From: Deltaproteobacteria bacterium
GTDB lineage: Bacteria; Desulfobacterota; Binatia; HRBIN30; CADEER01
Reading direction: 5' to 3'
NCBI GenBank assembly: GCA_029262455.1
Contig: JAJCZJ010000027.1
Span: 1 to 64,000 of the forward strand
Length of the DNA: 64,000 bases
Part shown: positions 54,844-64,000 of the stretch, in pieces
Layout: every line of letters starts with the position of its first letter
How positions within the stretch are numbered: the stretch's first letter is position 1
Notes under the pieces: generated by a model
Told to the model about the DNA's origin: nothing
Seen by the model: the letters and a program-made list of their open reading frames with translations, nothing else
Database searches by the model: none
Position numbers and translations under genes: made by a program

Positions 54844-55869
54844 TTGGATTCTTCCCCATTCATCCGCGCTTGCCGGCGCCAGGAAACCCCACACACGCCG
54901 ATTTGGCTCATGCGCCAGGCGGGACGCTACATGGCGGAATATCGGGCCGTCCGTGAGCGATTCTCATTCCTCGACCTTTGTCACGAACCCGAGGCCGCCA
55001 CGGAGGTGACTGTCACCGCCGCTCGAATTCTCGGCGTCGATGCGGCGATCATTTTCGCCGATATCCTCCTCATACTCGAGCCACTCGATGTCGGCCTCGA
55101 GTTTGTCAAAGGAGACGGGCCGAGGATACGGCAGCCGGTGCGGTCGACCGAACGGATTTCTGAGCTGGCCGACTACGACACAGGTGATCGGCTGTCGTTC
55201 GTGTACGAGGCGATTCGCCGGACCACGGCCGAACTTGCTGACGTTCCGCTGATCGGCTTTGCCGGCGCACCGTTTACCCTCGCTTCCTACCTCATCGAAG
55301 GCGGTGGGTCACGAAACTATCTCGCGACGAAGCGGTTCATGTACGAACACGAAGCGTCTTGGCATCAGTTGCTCGACTTACTGGCTCGACTGGTCAATTC
55401 CTACCTCGGCCATCAGGTCGATGCCGGAGCCCATGCGCTGCAGCTCTTCGATAGCTGGGTGGGATGCCTGTCTCCCGCCGATTATCAAACTTATGTAGCG
55501 AAACACACGGCCACCGCCCTCGCCGGACTTTCGCAGCGAGTCCCCGTCATCCACTTCGGGACGGCGACCTCGGGAATGTTGCCGCAGATTCGCGATGCCG
55601 GCGGTGACGTCATCGGGGTAGACTGGCGCATCCGCATGGATCAGGCCTGCCAGATTATCGGGCCGAACCACGCCGTCCAGGGCAACCTGGATCCTTTAAC
55701 TCTCTTCGCGCCCAAAGATAAGCTGCGCAATGCTGCAAAGGCGATTCTCGAACAGGTCGGCGGGCGACCAGGTCATATCTTCAACCTTGGCCACGGTATC
55801 GTACCCGAAACGCCTGTGGATCACGTTCGATTTCTGGTCGATACCGTACACGAGCTGAGCCAGCGCTAG
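54844..55869 (+). CDS. hemE: Uroporphyrinogen decarboxylase
   Basis: HemE decarboxylates the four acetate side chains of uroporphyrinogen III. The 341-residue protein starts at a TTG (54844) with GAGGT 7 bases upstream. Signature motifs PIWLMRQAGRYMAEYR, IIFADILLILEPLD, IGFAGAPFTLASYLIEGGGSRNY and DSWVGCLSPADY are intact. hemY follows after 7 bp. Confidence 0.95.
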   Translation: MDSSPFIRACRRQETPHTPIWLMRQAGRYMAEYRAVRERFSFLDLCHEPEAATEVTVTAARILGVDAAIIFADILLILEPLDVGLEFVKGDGPRIRQPVRSTERISELADYDTGDRLSFVYEAIRRTTAELADVPLIGFAGAPFTLASYLIEGGGSRNYLATKRFMYEHEASWHQLLDLLARLVNSYLGHQVDAGAHALQLFDSWVGCLSPADYQTYVAKHTATALAGLSQRVPVIHFGTATSGMLPQIRDAGGDVIGVDWRIRMDQACQIIGPNHAVQGNLDPLTLFAPKDKLRNAAKAILEQVGGRPGHIFNLGHGIVPETPVDHVRFLVDTVHELSQR

Positions 55870-55876
55870 AGACACC

Positions 55877-57310
55877 TTGGCCTCCACCGATCGACGAAAA
55901 TCGAACCCACGCGTCGCCGTCATCGGCGCCGGCATCACCGGCCTTGCCGCGGCGCACCGACTATTCGAGCTGAGCCGTGATCACGGCGAGCCGGTCGACA
56001 TTCAAGTCCTCGAAGCGAGCGATCGGATCGGCGGCGTCATCAAAACTGAGCAGCGCTCCGACTTTGTCATCGACCACGGGCCCGACTCATTTTTGTCCGA
56101 AAAGCCGGCGGCCTTGGCACTCTGTGAGCGACTCGGCATCACCAGTCGCCTGGTCGGGACGCAGGAGCAGTTCCGCCGGACCTATGTCGCCTTCAATGGC
56201 CGTCTCCACCCGTTGCCCAATGGCTTTTCGCTGATGGCACCAACCCATCTGTGGCCGCTCGCTGCAACCAAACTGTTTTCACCGCTCGGCAAGCTGCGCA
56301 TGGCTCTTGATCTGGTCTTGCCGTCCAGACCTAGAAAGGACGAAAGCCTCGAGTCTTTCGTCAAGAGACGGCTGGGCAGGCAGGCGCTCGAACGTGTGGC
56401 GCAACCCCTGGTGGGGGGCATCTACACCGCGGATCCCTCGACTCTCAGTCTGGCGGCGACGATGCCGCGGTTCATGGAGATGGAGAGAAATTACGGCAGC
56501 GTCATTCGTGCCCTGCGCGCCCAAGCGCGAAACTCCACCGCGACCCGCGAAGCTAGCGGCGCACGCTGGAGCCTGTTTCTGAGCTTCGGCGATGGGATGC
56601 AGTCGCTGGTCGACGCCCTCGGCGACCGACTCGGCCGCCAACGAATTCAGCTCGAACACGCAATCGAATCGATCCTCCCAAAAGGCGGGTCGTGGGAAAT
56701 CGACAAGACCGATCGCTATGACGGAGTGATTGTCGCGCTGCCGGCACAACGGTCGGGGAAGGTCCTGCGAGGAGTCGACTCCGCCCTGGCGTCGGACCTC
56801 GAATCAATTCGCTACGCTTCCTCAGCGGTGGTCAACCTGGCGTATCCACGCGAGGCGATCCCCAACCCACTCGATGGATTTGGTTTTGTCGTTCCCCACG
56901 TTGAGAAACGAAACATCATTGCCTGTAGCTATAGCAGTATGAAGTATGCTGGCCGCGCTCCTGCCGGCTTCGCGCTGCTGCGCGTCTTCGTCGGCGGCGC
57001 GCTGCGGGCGGAGGTCGCCGAGCTCAGCGACGATAAGATCTCTGCGGCGGTTCGCAAGGAGTTGCGAGAGCTGCTCGGGATTCGACAAGAGCCCAGCATC
57101 ACGACGATCCAACGCTACCCGGCTTCGATGCCTCAATACGAACTCGGCCATCTCGAGCGCGTGCAGCGGATCGAAAATCGTATCGATTCGCACAAACATC
57201 TGGAAATCGCCGGTAACGGATTTCGAGGTGTTGGGATCCCGGATTGCATCGCCAGCGGCGAACGCGCGGCAACGGCCCTATTCGGGGATCTTTTTGGAAT
57301 GATCGAATAG
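55877..57310 (+). CDS. hemY: Protoporphyrinogen oxidase (oxygen-dependent type)
   Basis: The 477-residue FAD enzyme oxidises protoporphyrinogen IX. The dinucleotide-binding motif is RVAVIGAGITGLAAAHRLFE, followed by LEASDRIGGVIKTE and DHGPDSFLSEKP; the C terminus has IAGNGFRGVGIPDCIASGERAA. It starts at TTG 55877. Together hemD-hemE-hemY form one unit. In the 160 bp after it nothing can be supported. Confidence 0.92.
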   Translation: MASTDRRKSNPRVAVIGAGITGLAAAHRLFELSRDHGEPVDIQVLEASDRIGGVIKTEQRSDFVIDHGPDSFLSEKPAALALCERLGITSRLVGTQEQFRRTYVAFNGRLHPLPNGFSLMAPTHLWPLAATKLFSPLGKLRMALDLVLPSRPRKDESLESFVKRRLGRQALERVAQPLVGGIYTADPSTLSLAATMPRFMEMERNYGSVIRALRAQARNSTATREASGARWSLFLSFGDGMQSLVDALGDRLGRQRIQLEHAIESILPKGGSWEIDKTDRYDGVIVALPAQRSGKVLRGVDSALASDLESIRYASSAVVNLAYPREAIPNPLDGFGFVVPHVEKRNIIACSYSSMKYAGRAPAGFALLRVFVGGALRAEVAELSDDKISAAVRKELRELLGIRQEPSITTIQRYPASMPQYELGHLERVQRIENRIDSHKHLEIAGNGFRGVGIPDCIASGERAATALFGDLFGMIE

Positions 57311-57470
57311 CCCATAACTACTTGTGTTTATTGCGTTTATGCCACTCGTCCCGGAGGTTGATGGCGGCCAGTTGGCGGCGCTGCCACCGCACCGGGGCAA
57401 CAGAAAGTGCCCTTGTGCTGGAAGACAGGTTTCCCTACTGTATGTCCAGTCAGGTCGAGCTGTCTAAACG

Positions 57471-58055
57471 ATGCTGGCGATATCTGAGATTCGAGCACCA
57501 CAACGTGACATTCCTCGCTACTGCCGAGAGCAGCCGCTTCCAGCCTACCGCTTCGTACCCGGGTTCAACCCGCACCCGCGTCGCGATCCCGCCGGGCACT
57601 CATACGCCCGAGCATCAACGGGGATGCACTCCTGGGATCCTAGCGAGTGGCGAAATTTGGACAACTGGCTCTGGGGCGTGGACCTCTTCAACCGCTTCTA
57701 CTTCTGGGAGGCGCACGAGGCTTGGGAAGAGTTGTGGACCGTATCCCCGCGCGCAACATCACCTTCACTATTCCTCCAGGGACTGATTCAGGTGAGTGCG
57801 GCGCTTTTGAAAGTTCACCTCCGATCCACGCGCGGCTCGCGCAAGCTTTCCGTCGCCGGGATCGAGAAATTATCGCAGGTCTCCGACACATTCCCATCGT
57901 TTATGGGACTCGATGTCGTGCAGACCATCACCGAAATGGAAGACTACTTCCGTCCACTGGCGCGCGACGTCCTACCGCTACTCGACGCGCACGCACCGGT
58001 ATTGAGCCTGGACACCGACAATTTCAACGGCGACAGCGTAGGCGCGCGACCATGA
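57471..58055 (+). CDS. DUF309-family protein
   Basis: The 194-residue protein carries the DUF309 core: LFNRFYFWEAHEAWEELW and LFLQGLIQVSAALLKV (about 70-115), an all-alpha domain often found near haem or tRNA genes, of unknown function. The N terminus (LPAYRFVPGFNPHPRRDP) also recurs in this family. The ATG at 57471 lacks a clear ribosome-binding site. Confidence 0.78.
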   Translation: MLAISEIRAPQRDIPRYCREQPLPAYRFVPGFNPHPRRDPAGHSYARASTGMHSWDPSEWRNLDNWLWGVDLFNRFYFWEAHEAWEELWTVSPRATSPSLFLQGLIQVSAALLKVHLRSTRGSRKLSVAGIEKLSQVSDTFPSFMGLDVVQTITEMEDYFRPLARDVLPLLDAHAPVLSLDTDNFNGDSVGARP

Positions 58056-58185
58056 TGGGCTGTACCAGCCCGAACGAGTGGCCGCCGAGCTTTCGCCGGT
58101 TGCCGGGTAACGTGCACGTTGCCAAGAGCACGCCGAATTTTTTGTCTTGAGCAGAGGTGTTGGTGGATGGTTCGAAGGAGGATGA

Positions 58186-60723
58186 ATGCCCAAGGTAATG
58201 TTAATCAATGTCACCCACTCAGAAGAAAGTCGGGTTGGCATCATGAACGACGGAGTCCTCGAATCGTTTGAGATCGAGTCCGTCAGCAGATCACATCTCA
58301 AAGGCAACCTTTACAAGGGTGTCGTACATCGGATCCACCCGGCCCTAGAAGCGGCTTTCGTCGATATTGGCGCCGACAAGGATGCCTTTCTCCCACTCGA
58401 CGAAATCTGCTTCAACAATCTCGACTCGGTACCGAAAGCCAATGGGTCGAACGGCAATAGCGGCGGACGGCGCTCGCTGCGCATTCGCGACGTCCTTCGA
58501 CCGGGCCAAGAACTCCTGGTCCAAATTACAAAGGAACAGTTTGCGAACAAGCCGCCCACGGTGACGACCTTCTACTCATTGCCGGGGCGTTATCTCGTTC
58601 TTCTTCCGGGCTCTGAGGACACAGGAATCTCGCGGCGTATCGAAGGTGAAGAACGGGACCGCCTGAGGAAGATCGTCGATGGGCTGAAACCCGATGAAGG
58701 GTTCGGATTGATCGTTCGCACGGTCGCCGGACTCGAGGACAATGGCAACGATTTACCGCGCGACCTCGAGTACTTGCGACGCCTCTGGAACAACGTCCGC
58801 AACGCCGCCAACGGGCAGCGCGGCCCCTCACTCGTCTACCGCGAGCACGACATCGTACAGCGCGCCATCCGCGATTTTTACACCCCGGATATCAGCGAAA
58901 TCCACATCGACGACGAGGACGCTTACGATCGCGCCCGCGGTTTTTTGGGAACGTTCATGCCTGGCAGCGAGGCGGTGCTGCGGCACTATCGCGGCGAGCA
59001 GCCGATGTTCTCGGCATTCAAGGTCGAAGAACAGATCGAGTCGGTATTCGCCCGACGCGTGCGTTTGAGATCGGGTGGCTCGATCGTCATCGACGGCACC
59101 GAGGCGTTGACCGCCATCGACGTCAACTCGGGTGGGGCGGTTCGCGGGGCCAATCCCGAGGAGACCGCATTTCGGACCAACCGTGAGGCTGCGGTCGAGG
59201 TCGCCCGCCAACTGAGACTGCGCGACATTGGAGGGATCATTGTTGTCGACTTCATCGACATGCGCGAGTCCAAGAACATCCGCGAGATCGAGCAGCTCAT
59301 GAAACACGAGATGCGCCTCGACAAGGCGCGACACGAGACAAGCCGCCTATCGAGTCTCGGGCTGATGCAGATTTCAAGGCAGCGCATGCGACCCGCAGCG
59401 ACCGCCAGCAGTCACGCCACCTGCACCCACTGCCAAGGCTTTGGGTCGGTTCGTACTTCAGCATCGGCGGCACTCGGTGCCCTGCGCAGCATCCACAATC
59501 GGATGTCGCTCGGCGATGTCGAGACGATGCGAATCCGACTTCCGAAGGATGTCGGGCTGCATCTACTCAACCACATGCGAGAAGACGTCGCGGGCCTCGA
59601 GAGCCGTTATCAGAGCACCGTCGAGATCGAACTCTGCGACACGTTTCTACCGCACGAGATCGAGACCGAGGTCAAAGAGCGCTCGCGCACCCAAACCCGA
59701 CGCAAGGCCGTCGAACCCGGCTCGGTAGCCGAAGCGAGAGAGACCTCGAAACCCGCCGACGCGAGGGAGACCTCAAAATCCGCCGACGCGGACGGCGATG
59801 GCAAACGCCGACGCCGACGCCGACGCCGACGTGGCGGCAATGGTTCTTCCGGTGATGCGGATTCCTCACAGACGAATTCCGCTGAGGCGGCATCCAGCGA
59901 GTCGTCAGCCTCGACGGTGGATCGCGGCCGCAGCCGCAGCGGCGCAAGTGAGGAGTCTTCCAAGAAGTCGACCGAGACGGCGTCGACCGAGACGGCGGCG
60001 CGCGAGACGGCGTCAACCGAGACGGCGTCAACCGAGACGCCCGCGTCAGTGTCATCCGCGTCCGAGGCGACCACCCAGGCCGCCGGGGACAGTGGCAACG
60101 GGGAAAAACCGGAGTCCTCGAGCGCGGAGAGTGGTCGTCGAGGACGTTCCCGATCGCGCGGCAGACGCGGCGGTCGCCGGCACCGCTCTGGCAGAAGCGG
60201 CGCCCAACAAGAGGGCAACTCGAGCCAAGCGAACGAGACCGCAAGCCCCGAGTCATCGGCGCGCCAATCTGCGGAGGAACGCCCTCGCCGAACTGAGGCC
60301 GTCGAACGGACCCGAGCGCAGAAGACGGCAGGAGACGCTGCGAAATCCAACCCAAGTGAAACACAGGCGGCGGCCCCACCGGTCGCTGCGACAAAGCCCG
60401 CCCCAACGGTCGCTGCAACTAAGCCTTCAGCTCGGCCCGTTCGTACCGAAACCGCGATTGCCAGAGAGCCGGTAAAAGCCACGAAGGCGCCAGCTACGAG
60501 GAAACCGGCGGCCAAGAAGACAACGGCCAAGAAGGCCACTCCGAGGAAGGCTGCGGCGAAGAAAACGACAGCCAAGAAGACGACGACCAAGAAAGCGGCC
60601 GCCAAGAAGACGACTGCGAAGAAAACGACAGCCAGGAAGACGGCTGCGAAGAAAACTACAGCCAAGAAGACGACCAAGAAAGCGGCGCCGAAAGCGGCCG
60701 CTCCGGCTGTCTCTGGCGAATAG
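58186..60723 (+). CDS. rne: Ribonuclease E/G family with histone-H1-like tail
   Basis: The 845-residue endoribonuclease processes rRNA and decays mRNA. The catalytic half (about 1-480) has the S1 domain ([23 protein letters not shown]), the DNase-I-like core with TAIDVNSGG and VVDFIDM (metal aspartates), and the zinc-link CTHCQG. The remainder is low complexity: Arg tracts ([11 protein letters not shown] near 59805-59835), Ser/Glu/Thr repeats, and a final Lys-Ala-Thr tail (about 60505-60700). GGAGG precedes the ATG. Confidence 0.92.
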   Translation: MPKVMLINVTHSEESRVGIMNDGVLESFEIESVSRSHLKGNLYKGVVHRIHPALEAAFVDIGADKDAFLPLDEICFNNLDSVPKANGSNGNSGGRRSLRIRDVLRPGQELLVQITKEQFANKPPTVTTFYSLPGRYLVLLPGSEDTGISRRIEGEERDRLRKIVDGLKPDEGFGLIVRTVAGLEDNGNDLPRDLEYLRRLWNNVRNAANGQRGPSLVYREHDIVQRAIRDFYTPDISEIHIDDEDAYDRARGFLGTFMPGSEAVLRHYRGEQPMFSAFKVEEQIESVFARRVRLRSGGSIVIDGTEALTAIDVNSGGAVRGANPEETAFRTNREAAVEVARQLRLRDIGGIIVVDFIDMRESKNIREIEQLMKHEMRLDKARHETSRLSSLGLMQISRQRMRPAATASSHATCTHCQGFGSVRTSASAALGALRSIHNRMSLGDVETMRIRLPKDVGLHLLNHMREDVAGLESRYQSTVEIELCDTFLPHEIETEVKERSRTQTRRKAVEPGSVAEARETSKPADARETSKSADADGDGKRRRRRRRRRGGNGSSGDADSSQTNSAEAASSESSASTVDRGRSRSGASEESSKKSTETASTETAARETASTETASTETPASVSSASEATTQAAGDSGNGEKPESSSAESGRRGRSRSRGRRGGRRHRSGRSGAQQEGNSSQANETASPESSARQSAEERPRRTEAVERTRAQKTAGDAAKSNPSETQAAAPPVAATKPAPTVAATKPSARPVRTETAIAREPVKATKAPATRKPAAKKTTAKKATPRKAAAKKTTAKKTTTKKAAAKKTTAKKTTARKTAAKKTTAKKTTKKAAPKAAAPAVSGE

Positions 60724-60740
60724 AATCAGCGCGTCTTCCG

Positions 60741-61478
60741 TCACTCGCCAGCGCGGTGGCGGAAGACGCGCCCACGCCTCGACGACGACGACAACTCGAG
60801 GAACAGTAAGCCGCGCAGTATCATGGCGAAATAGATGAAGATTCCGCCCGCAACCACTTCCAACGCGTACCCGAAGCCGCCGCCCACTTGCACGAACCAG
60901 ATTCCGCCGCCGGCGAGCGCCAACAGAATGTTGATCGGGAACCATTCGATCCAATTCTGCGAAACAAAGTCGTAGCTCTCGCTCATCAGTTCCATGGTCG
61001 AGTTGTGGCCCAAATAGATCAACTCGGGAACGGCGTTGAATAGGACTCCGACGAGCAATGCGGAGAACGTGGCGATGGCCGTGCCGCCCGGGGTCGCCGC
61101 CACCATGCCCCCCACCATCGCGATGATCCACAGCGCGAACATCACACCCAGCACGTCACCGAAGTAGGTACCGAAACTCCCCCGGAAGTCTTCGAGAGTC
61201 ACCTTGCCCGTGCGAACGATGACCTCGACAGACGCCAGGAACGCCCCGCAGCAGAAGGCGCAGAGCGCCGCCATAGCAAACCCGGCCAGTGGGCCGAAGA
61301 ACGATGCCACGACCAATCCAAAACGAAAGATGAAGACGTACGCAAGTAACGCCGCGAACATCAACCAGTTTCTCACGGCGAGTCCGCCCGCTTGGCGTAT
61401 GCAGCGAACGTAAATCGCCATCGTGGTGCTCAGCCAGTCCACTCCGCTCAGCGTAACTTCCCAACGAAGGTCGGTCAA
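60741..61478 (-). CDS. Membrane protein, about six helices, unknown function
   Basis: The roughly 245-residue protein has several hydrophobic segments ([38 protein letters not shown], and others). I chose a TTG start at 61478 because GGAGGAGG lies 8 bases upstream. No family is recognised. It converges on the RNase E gene and diverges from the MetE-like gene. Confidence 0.6.
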   Translation of the reverse strand: MTDLRWEVTLSGVDWLSTTMAIYVRCIRQAGGLAVRNWLMFAALLAYVFIFRFGLVVASFFGPLAGFAMAALCAFCCGAFLASVEVIVRTGKVTLEDFRGSFGTYFGDVLGVMFALWIIAMVGGMVAATPGGTAIATFSALLVGVLFNAVPELIYLGHNSTMELMSESYDFVSQNWIEWFPINILLALAGGGIWFVQVGGGFGYALEVVAGGIFIYFAMILRGLLFLELSSSSRRGRVFRHRAGE

Positions 61479-61532
61479 CGCGCTCGCCTCCTCCGGTTGC
61501 TCCGGGAGGAGCAATCGCTATGGTTGCCGGGT

Positions 61533-62414
61533 ATGAGGATTGAGGTTTGCAACTTTGGACCGGTGGCAGCGCCGAGCGGAATTCCCGCATCGCAACGGAT
61601 GGCTGGGGTCGACTATCCGACACCGGAGCTCGGGGCCTCGATCGACCCAGTCACGGGAATCGCAAACCAACTCTCGGGAACGTGCCCGGGTGAACCAATT
61701 TCGGTCGCCTTCCGACCGAACCCGGTGCGACAAGTGCGGATTCAGGCGCGGCTCCGAAACCGCGGCACCAACCTGTCGGAGCCATACAAGACATCGACGG
61801 CAGCTGATGGAGCGCGACTCAAGTTGTCGCTCTGCGGTCCATACACTTTGTCCCGTCTCTCGTTCATCGAAACCACAGCGTATAGCGACTACGTTCATTT
61901 GGCCCACGATCTATCGAATCATCTGGCCGACGAGGTTCGCCATTGTGTACGTCTCGGCGCCCGCCTCATTCAGGTCGATGAACCATGGATCCTCCAGGCG
62001 CCGGAAGACATCCGCTTGGTGCGTGAGCTTCTAGAGCCCCTACAAGACGCGGTCGAACCTGAGGGAACACTGATTGTCGCCACCTACGGAGCCGCTGTTG
62101 GCGACATGTTTGCACACCTAAACTCGTTGCCAGGAGCTGCGGTCGGGCTCGATTGTACATCGAGCCCCGAGATCATCGCCGATCTGGCTGCGACCGGCTC
62201 GGGTAAACCGCTCGCGCTCGGACTGATCGGCCTTGGCGAGGATGGAGACATCGCATCGCTGGCCCGAGACGTCAAAGTCGCAACCCGACGCTACCAACAC
62301 GAGATCCTATATCTGCAGCCTGCCTGCAGCCTCGATACTCTCGATACGGCAGTGGTGGACGCAAAGTTACGCCGATTGGCCGCCGTGCGTTCCGAAGTGC
62401 TCGCAAACCCGTGA
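61533..62414 (+). CDS. MetE-like (UROD/MetE superfamily) protein lacking H-x-C
   Basis: The roughly 293-residue protein resembles the C-terminal catalytic barrel of cobalamin-independent methionine synthase: KLSLCGPYTLSRLS, IQVDEPWILQAPED and LYLQPACSLDTL, matching the NPDCGL block that supplies the third zinc Cys. The HxC pair of MetE is replaced by ATYGAAVG and the zinc Glu region reads LDCTS, so it probably does not bind zinc as MetE does. It could be a paralogue with another methyl or decarboxylation chemistry; substrate unknown. The ATG at 61533 is the start. Confidence 0.65.
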   Translation: MRIEVCNFGPVAAPSGIPASQRMAGVDYPTPELGASIDPVTGIANQLSGTCPGEPISVAFRPNPVRQVRIQARLRNRGTNLSEPYKTSTAADGARLKLSLCGPYTLSRLSFIETTAYSDYVHLAHDLSNHLADEVRHCVRLGARLIQVDEPWILQAPEDIRLVRELLEPLQDAVEPEGTLIVATYGAAVGDMFAHLNSLPGAAVGLDCTSSPEIIADLAATGSGKPLALGLIGLGEDGDIASLARDVKVATRRYQHEILYLQPACSLDTLDTAVVDAKLRRLAAVRSEVLANP

Positions 62415-62598
62415 TGGTTCTCGGACCCCGGCCGGGCGTGCGCCGAGCCTACCGGCGACAACTTTCTTGACGATCTCGGGAAAGCACGGGCATGGGCGGA
62501 TCGCTTTTGCCCCCCTCGCAATCTTTCGTTATCTAAGTGTGTCCGCAAGTATCGTCGGATGCAGCAAACCAATTAATCGTTTGTACCTATCAGAATAG

Positions 62599-63381
62599 AT
62601 GAAACTGACCGAAAAGGCGGCAACCCAGCTGCAGCAACTGCCGATCGCTGGCAAGAATGTCCTCGTCGATGCTGCGTTCGAGCAGCGCAAAGATGCGGAG
62701 ATGTTCAACAATCTCGTGCGAGCCGCCGTAGGCAGTACCGGCACAATCGTGATGCCCGCGTTCACCAACACCTGGACACTACTCGATGAAGCGCCGTCAC
62801 CTGTCCCCTACCATCAGGATTTACCTCTCAGCTCTCCGGTCGGAATGGTCGCTGAGGCGTTTCGCAAGCAACCAGGGGCACTGCGCAGCGGACACCCCTC
62901 CCATTCCTTCACGGCACTCGGGCATCGCGCCCACGATGTGCTTTCCACAAACCGCGACAACAACCCACTCGGGCCAGTGAAGAAACTCAATGTGATGAAC
63001 GGTGCCAGTTTGCTGGCGGGCCTTCCGCTCAGCCGGTGTACCGCAATCCACCTCGCCGAGGCTCTTGCCCTTCCGGAGATTCGTTTTCGCTCGACTGCGA
63101 AAAGAATCAATCTGGCAGGCTACGAAGAGCGTGTGGTCGTCGAACGGCTACCGAGCTGCACAATCGGGTACGATCGACTGGAGTCGGTGGTCGGCGACGC
63201 GACCCTGACATCCGTAGTCATCGAACGACAATCGATACGGCTATTCGAGCTGCGCCCCCTGGTGAGGGCCTGCATCGCGGCCATCGCCCTCGAGCCTCGC
63301 CTACTGCTCTGCGGCAAAACCGAGTGCCCCACCTGCGTCGTCCGGCAGGAGGTCTTGTCCGGAGCTGTCGGCTCGGCCTGA
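62599..63381 (+). CDS. AAC(3)/YokD-family N-acetyltransferase homologue
   Basis: The 260-residue protein has the antibiotic-acetyltransferase fold pattern TIVMPAFTNTW, LSSPVGMVAEAFRKQPGALRSGHPSHSFTALG with the conserved HP-S-A-G stretch. It differs from resistance enzymes in ending with a CGKTECPTC cysteine cluster. It lies 184 bp after the MetE-like gene on the same strand and has no resistance neighbours, so a biosynthetic or unknown acyltransferase role seems likelier than drug resistance. Confidence 0.72.
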   Translation: MKLTEKAATQLQQLPIAGKNVLVDAAFEQRKDAEMFNNLVRAAVGSTGTIVMPAFTNTWTLLDEAPSPVPYHQDLPLSSPVGMVAEAFRKQPGALRSGHPSHSFTALGHRAHDVLSTNRDNNPLGPVKKLNVMNGASLLAGLPLSRCTAIHLAEALALPEIRFRSTAKRINLAGYEERVVVERLPSCTIGYDRLESVVGDATLTSVVIERQSIRLFELRPLVRACIAAIALEPRLLLCGKTECPTCVVRQEVLSGAVGSA

Positions 63382-63394
63382 CGGCCCCCGCCCG

Positions 63395-63679
63395 CTAAGG
63401 TCTCTGGCGGCCCAGTAGCGCCGACATTCCAGCCGCGGTGAGGGCCGGTGTCCATGTCTGGTAGTCCACTTCGACCCAGCCCTCGCCTTCGAGTTCGGTC
63501 AGGGCAGCGCGAACTGCATCCGGGCTCGCATGCACGGCTGCGGCTATCGAGTCGGCCCCGAGGCCGAGGTCCTCATCCCACAATACACGCCGTGCCAGCA
63601 TGAGACGGCATATGCGAAACGTTACTTCTCCAAGCCGTTGGTTCGTGGTGTCTTCTTGCCAAGCTTCACTTCGTTGCAT
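63395..63679 (-). CDS. Small winged-helix-like protein
   Basis: The roughly 94-residue protein reads as a helix-turn-helix with wing: ADSIAAAVHASPDAVRAALTELEGEGWVEV followed by a beta strand pair (quoted in part). That suggests a DNA-binding regulator, but the family was not identified. It is convergent with the acyltransferase gene, and 63680-63850 contains nothing I can support. Confidence 0.5.
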   Translation of the reverse strand: MQRSEAWQEDTTNQRLGEVTFRICRLMLARRVLWDEDLGLGADSIAAAVHASPDAVRAALTELEGEGWVEVDYQTWTPALTAAGMSALLGRQRP

Positions 63680-63850
63680 TGTATGGAGACAGAGCAACGC
63701 TCATGCCAGGTCCCGTACAACCACGAATCGACCTCCCCAGGCGAAACGCCACAGCGTATGCCACTAAGCCTGTGCATTATCGGCGCCGATAAAGCAGCAA
63801 TCGTCAACCGCCACTCCCACCCGCTGCAATCCAGCGAGAAGACCTCTGCT

Positions 63851-64000
63851 TCACTCCCCGAGCAGTTGGCGAATTGCCTGGAGCTCGCGGCGCACTTGAT
63901 CGATCGCCTCGCGGTAGCGACCAGCCCCTAGCGGTAAGTCCATCTGCTCGTCGCCATCAGCGGCAACGTCCGCGTCGAGAGCTTCTTCCGATGCCTCTTC
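63851..64000 (-). CDS. C-terminal fragment of a gene continuing past the window edge
   Basis: A minus-strand frame enters at base 64000 and ends in TGA at 63851-63853. The visible 49 residues are an acidic stretch (EEASEEALDADVAADG) then a probable helix (YREAIDQVRRELQAIRQLLGE, quoted in part). The start lies outside the window and the product is unknown; continuous codons and a clean end support real coding. Confidence 0.45.
   Translation of the reverse strand, partial: EEASEEALDADVAADGDEQMDLPLGAGRYREAIDQVRRELQAIRQLLGE

Noticed and set aside
58056-58153. 32-residue frame between the DUF309 gene and rne
   Set aside because: It has no ribosome-binding site or recognisable feature and looks like leader sequence for rne.
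62599-63381. Aminoglycoside resistance gene
   Set aside because: The AAC(3) fold is broad; the sequence has an unusual Cys-rich end and no mobile or resistance context, so resistance is not claimed.

Overview
The window is high-GC DNA of a Gram-negative bacterium, read mostly as dense, short-spaced operons. Diderm character follows from the TamA/TamB pair, lipoproteins, a quinone-linked PyrD and a Ccm cytochrome c maturation cluster. The gene order (hslVU-arg-dap block, paired acyl-CoA dehydrogenases, NrtR-controlled nadA) suggests a deltaproteobacterium-like lineage such as Desulfobacterota, Myxococcota or Binatota. That placement is inference; no rRNA or tRNA gene was seen to anchor it.

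Left third (1-15.5 kb). A 39-bp tandem repeat lies at the edge, followed by an alpha/beta hydrolase and the recombinase gene xerC. An antiparallel ethanolamine-permease-type transporter comes next. A continuous plus-strand block then runs hslV-hslU-argB-argD-argF-argG-argH-lipoprotein-dapF-dapA-dapB (3.7-14.4 kb). It couples the HslVU protease to arginine synthesis from acetylglutamate and to the diaminopimelate/lysine branch. folK follows with a leader that could fold over its ribosome-binding site.

Middle (15.5-36.7 kb). Genes here include a UvrD/PcrA-type helicase, a heteromeric-type acyl-CoA dehydrogenase pair, a PTPS-III-type pterin enzyme (ExxHGH, a folate route), a haem c lipoprotein, pepA, a degenerate cyclase-YHS fusion, pckA, a MATE exporter, the nadA-nrtR operon with a palindromic operator over its promoter, the agmatine-to-putrescine pair aguB-aguA, a RadC-like JAB/DinG helicase fusion, a TetR regulator and a histidine kinase.

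Right (36.7-64 kb). tamB-tamA encode an outer-membrane assembly pair, the TamA-like protein having about seven POTRA domains. Small envelope genes (flippase-like, CDP-alcohol phosphotransferase, holin-like) follow. A 610-bp gene-free stretch with unusually clean RNA-like secondary structure precedes pyrD-thiC. Then come ccmABCD, hemD-hemE-hemY (haem synthesis), a DUF309 gene, an RNase E/G with a histone-H1-like tail, a membrane protein, a MetE-like enzyme lacking the zinc H-x-C motif, an AAC(3)-fold acyltransferase and two small genes at the edge.

Most genes are housekeeping. The features most worth a second look are the structured intergenic element at 46.35-46.49 kb, the NrtR operator, the PTPS-III enzyme and several unusual domain fusions.
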